8,127 bases of DNA from Candidatus Magasanikbacteria bacterium CG_4_10_14_0_8_um_filter_42_12. Its GTDB lineage: Bacteria; Patescibacteriota; Patescibacteriia; Magasanikbacterales; UBA922. How positions within the stretch are numbered: the stretch's first letter is position 1; each line of letters begins with the position of its first letter. The notes beneath the pieces were generated by a model, which searched no databases, was not told where the DNA came from, and saw only the letters and a list, made by a program, of their open reading frames with translations. The stretch spans positions 1 to 8,127 of the forward strand of contig PFLZ01000154.1 in the NCBI GenBank assembly GCA_002784795.1. The letters are read 5' to 3'. Position numbers and translations under genes: made by a program. Shown here piece after piece: positions 6,409 to 8,127 of this stretch.

Positions 6409-6927
6409 ATGCAAACAGAAACAGGCTATGGTGAAGCTAGTAGGGTAGCGTTTGAAGATAGGTTACATGAAATTGCAGATGGTCTTCGGAACTCTGCCGA
6501 TAATAGATTCGAAATTGACAATCAATTCAATGATCAGCAGTATCAAACATTGCAACAGTTAAGATCATTATTTGAAGATCCAAATGCGTTTGTGGTAAAC
6601 CTGAGCAATAGAGCAGAAATGGGACAACATGAAGGTGATCGAGACATAATGTTATTGCCAGATGGCTCAGGAGCTATTGAGCATGATGTGTTCATGGCTC
6701 CAAATGGTAGAAAAGAAAATTATACATTTAAAGACAGAAATACGGTGATATCAGATTTGCAAACTTTACAAATTGCTGTCGAGAAAGGACAGTCCCATAA
6801 AGATGCAGAATATCGTGATAGACTCTTGGATGATATAAAAAAGCTTTGGAGGCATTCAAAACAAAAGAATAATATTTACTTTGTAAAAAAGAACCTCTTA
6901 CGAGGTTCTTTTTTGTTGCAAGATTGA
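6409..6927 (+). CDS. Hypothetical soluble protein; frame runs through its own terminator
   Basis: I do not recognise this 172-residue protein. It is hydrophilic, has no signal peptide or membrane segment, and is rich in Asp, Asn, Gln and Arg. Helical stretches are likely at 10-55 and 112-150. The middle part (DRDIMLLPDGSGAIEHDVFMAPNGRK, split around Gly86) looks like beta-strands. Start ATG 6409 is 4 bases after the lipoprotein stop and gives the most natural N-terminus; the upstream in-frame ATGs lie inside that gene. The last residues (about 159-169, KKNLLRGSFLL) are encoded by a perfect terminator hairpin, and the stop TGA lies beyond it. In the -1 frame TAA 6870-6872 ends just before the hairpin, so the original C-terminus may have been near residue 153 and a small indel may have extended it. 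Confidence 0.6.
   Translation: MQTETGYGEASRVAFEDRLHEIADGLRNSADNRFEIDNQFNDQQYQTLQQLRSLFEDPNAFVVNLSNRAEMGQHEGDRDIMLLPDGSGAIEHDVFMAPNGRKENYTFKDRNTVISDLQTLQIAVEKGQSHKDAEYRDRLLDDIKKLWRHSKQKNNIYFVKKNLLRGSFLLQD
6885..6914 (+). terminator. Intrinsic terminator overlapping the end of the 6409 gene
   Basis: GAACCTC (6891-6897) pairs perfectly with GAGGTTC (6902-6908) around a 4-base loop. The stem is extended by A6 (6885-6890) against T6 (6909-6914), which also serves as the U-tract. It ends the envelope-gene group and lies inside the reading frame of the last gene. Confidence 0.85.
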
Positions 6928-7041
6928 AGTGAAACGACTAGACTATATATATTAAGCTAAGAAAGGTAATCTTCGCTGTTACGAGGAAGATGTTTGAAAA
7001 AAAATTATTGCTAAATATTTTATCTATGGGAAGTTTTATTG

Positions 7042-7082
7042 AAATGAAGCTCCCCGCCCCAGAGGGGCGGGGAGCTTCATTT
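7042..7082. repeat. Perfect 19-bp GC-rich hairpin, terminator-like
   Basis: Bases 7042-7060 pair without mismatch with 7064-7082 around the loop AGA. The core is CTCCCCGCCCC with its complement, flanked by AAATGAAG. The right arm runs into TTTTCTTC, so it could terminate plus-strand transcription. However, another terminator already lies 130 bases upstream and no gene is obvious between them. The GC content contrasts sharply with the AT-rich flank. It may be the left border of the GC-rich cassette or a dispersed palindrome. Confidence 0.75.
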
Positions 7083-7092
7083 TCTTCTACAC

Positions 7093-7122
7093 TTGACAAA
7101 ATGCAACACTAGAGGGTAATTT
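7093..7122 (+). promoter_or_regulatory. Candidate promoter of the small GC-rich gene
   Basis: A perfect -35 box TTGACA (7093-7098) is followed after 18 bases by TAATTT (7117-7122), a weak -10. Transcription would start near 7129, about 20 bases before the start codon, leaving room for the GGAGG ribosome-binding site. The -35 is the best match to consensus in the window. Confidence 0.45.
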
Positions 7123-7139
7123 ACCAGAACCTATCACCT

Positions 7140-7144
7140 GGAGG
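7140..7144 (+). promoter_or_regulatory. Strong Shine-Dalgarno site GGAGG
   Basis: GGAGG stands five bases before ATG 7150 and fixes that start. It is the only full-strength ribosome-binding site seen in the window; the other genes have weak or none. Confidence 0.75.
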
Positions 7145-7149
7145 TCCAC

Positions 7150-7377
7150 ATGCCATCGAAACTGCCGCCACCCGCCAATTGGCAAATCGGCAAGACGGGT
7201 GCATCAATCAAGTTCCACAACGACGTGAGGCACTACCTCGAGTCGTGCAACGACGAGACTGTGCGGCGACGCCTTAAGGAAGCGCAGCGGCAGATCGAGA
7301 CCGGCGAGTCCGTTCTCTACATCGCCATCACGCCGACGCAGTTCCTCGCAGACAGTGAGGAGGTCAGTGATTCCTGA
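7150..7377 (+). CDS. Small GC-rich hypothetical protein (75 residues), probably acquired
   Basis: I do not recognise this protein. It begins MPSKLPPPANWQIGKTG, a Pro-rich N-terminus. A charged, probably helical stretch follows at 24-51 (NDVRHYLESCNDETVRRRLK and on), then a short hydrophobic strand SVLYIAITPTQFL (54-66) and an acidic tail. There is no signal peptide, membrane span or cofactor motif. A hand count gives 134 G+C in 228 bases (59%), against about 40% sampled in the neighbouring 6409 gene. Codons favour GAC, ATC, CTC and CGC. It has its own promoter-like site, a strong ribosome-binding site and a terminator, so it forms a self-contained unit. Composition and signals suggest horizontal acquisition. 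The size would suit a small regulator or antitoxin-like protein, but no evidence supports a specific role. Confidence 0.65.
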   Translation: MPSKLPPPANWQIGKTGASIKFHNDVRHYLESCNDETVRRRLKEAQRQIETGESVLYIAITPTQFLADSEEVSDS

Positions 7378-7402
7378 AGAGGCTCCGTACAGACGATAGA
7401 TA

Positions 7403-7446
7403 AGCCCGCACCATACCAGTATGGTGCGGGCTCTTTCATTTTTTAG
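7403..7446 (+). terminator. Intrinsic terminator of the small GC-rich gene
   Basis: AGCCCGCACCATA (7403-7415) pairs perfectly with 7420-7432 around a 4-base loop, and is followed by a T-rich tract (CTTTCATTTTTT up to 7444). It begins 25 bases after the stop codon. The stem is GC-rich, like the gene it follows. Confidence 0.85.
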
Positions 7447-7448
7447 CC

Positions 7449-7478
7449 AAAAAACTGAGCCTCACAGCTCAGTTTTTT
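7449..7478. terminator. Bidirectional intrinsic terminator for pyrG
   Basis: AAAAAACTGAGC (7449-7460) pairs perfectly with GCTCAGTTTTTT (7467-7478) around a 6-base loop. On the minus strand it follows the pyrG stop by 35 bases and supplies a U-tract. On the plus strand it backs up the terminator at 7403-7446. Confidence 0.8.
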
Positions 7479-7513
7479 AATTACCTAATCAACTAATAAT
7501 CCAATCAACAAAT

Positions 7514-8127
7514 CTACTTCTTCGCAGCTTTCACAAACTCTCGAAACAACGGATGTGGTCGCATTGGGCGGGATTTGAATTCCGGATGAAACTGCGTTCC
7601 TACAAAGAATGGATGATTTTCAAGCTCGACAATCTCTACAAGATCTGATTCTGGATTTACGCCAACAACTTTCAAACCTGCATTGTCCATTTCCTCACGA
7701 TATTCGTTATTAAACTCGTATCGATGGCGATGACGCTCTGAAATATGCGCTGTGCCATAGGCTTCTCTTGTTTTTGATCCTGCGAGCAGATCACAATCAT
7801 ACGCACCGAGACGCATAGTCCCTCCATACTTTTCTTCAGCAATATTTTTGGCTTGATTTGGATTGACTACGATGATTTGATGTGGCGCTTTTTCATTGAC
7901 TTCTACCGTATGTGCACCTTTTTTCTTCAAGACATGACGAGCAAACTCAATCGTCGCGAGCTGCATACCGTAGCAAAGCCCAAGATATGGAATCTTTTTC
8001 TCACGTGCAAATTGAATTGCTGAAATAATACCTTCGATACCACGCGTCCCAAACCCTCCTGGGACAATGATACCATTGTACTTTGAGAGTTTCTCTGCAA
8101 CAAGCTTCTTTGCTTCCTTTTCTCCGC
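7514..8127 (-). CDS. pyrG: CTP synthase PyrG, C-terminal glutaminase half (partial at right edge)
   Basis: The last 203 codons of CTP synthase are visible; the gene begins outside the window. The enzyme makes CTP from UTP, ATP and glutamine. The visible part is the class I glutamine amidotransferase domain, which releases ammonia. In order it shows YNGIIVPGGFGTRGIEG (oxyanion region), PYLGLCYGMQLATIEFAR with the nucleophile Cys encoded at 7975-7973, GGTMRLGAYDC, ERHRHRYEFN, and GTQFHPEFKSRP with the catalytic His and Glu. The nucleophile box is LCYGMQ rather than the commoner ICLGMQ, a mild change that keeps the Cys. The frame is open without a stop to 8125. ATG at 7966 is an internal methionine of this motif and not the start. 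The gene converges on the small GC-rich gene. Confidence 0.97.
   Translation of the reverse strand, partial: GEKEAKKLVAEKLSKYNGIIVPGGFGTRGIEGIISAIQFAREKKIPYLGLCYGMQLATIEFARHVLKKKGAHTVEVNEKAPHQIIVVNPNQAKNIAEEKYGGTMRLGAYDCDLLAGSKTREAYGTAHISERHRHRYEFNNEYREEMDNAGLKVVGVNPESDLVEIVELENHPFFVGTQFHPEFKSRPMRPHPLFREFVKAAKK

Noticed and set aside
6990..7112. A 40-codon frame starting MFEKKLLLNILSMGSF with GAGG upstream
   Set aside because: It reads straight through the perfect 19-bp hairpin and into the promoter of the next gene. The ribosome-binding site spacing (3 bases) is too short, and nothing protein-like is conserved in it.
7514..7966. Treating pyrG as a 150-residue gene starting at the ATG at 7966
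   Set aside because: That methionine lies inside the GLCYGMQ nucleophile motif. The frame continues upstream with conserved glutaminase sequence (VPGGFGTRG) to the window edge.

Overview
The window reads as chromosomal sequence from a Candidate Phyla Radiation (Patescibacteria) bacterium, most likely of the parcubacterial type. This is inferred from moderately AT-rich coding sequence, weak or absent Shine-Dalgarno sites, a dispersed-repeat hairpin of a kind I recall from such genomes, and the flavour of the DnaG, RpoD and PyrG proteins. TGA acts as a normal stop, so the TGA-to-glycine recoding of Gracilibacteria and Absconditabacteria is not indicated. No search was possible, so the lineage remains an inference.

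Layout, left to right. (1) Bases 1-59 hold the last codons of an unidentified gene, followed by a small S26-type serine protease resembling nickel-SOD maturation proteases (97-429, +). (2) Bases 430-640 are a convergent intergenic region with an inverted pair of palindromic repeat units and a bidirectional terminator. (3) On the minus strand, dnaG (primase, 3914-2100) and rpoD (primary sigma factor, 2071-644) form the remnant of the classical macromolecular-synthesis operon. RpoD carries an unusual histone-H1-like Lys/Ala/Thr tail of about 100 residues. (4) Bases 3915-4080 are a divergent intergenic region. A 41-bp hairpin element flanked by an 11-bp direct repeat sits exactly at the dnaG start, and the repeat duplicates the start codon.

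(5) On the plus strand, 4081-6927 holds four closely packed genes. These are a membrane-anchored HExxH metallopeptidase, a membrane-anchored PsbP-like protein, a PsbP-like lipoprotein, and an unrecognised soluble protein whose reading frame runs through its own terminator. The first three look like cell-envelope proteins. (6) Bases 6928-7446 are a compositionally foreign stretch. It holds a perfect 19-bp GC-rich hairpin, a TTGACA-type promoter, a strong GGAGG ribosome-binding site, a 75-codon gene of about 59% GC, and a strong terminator. (7) On the minus strand, the glutaminase half of CTP synthase (pyrG) runs off the right edge and ends at its own terminator.

The housekeeping genes (dnaG, rpoD, pyrG) are confidently assigned. 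The features most worth follow-up are the hairpin insertion at the dnaG start, the GC-rich small-gene cassette, and the basic tail of RpoD.
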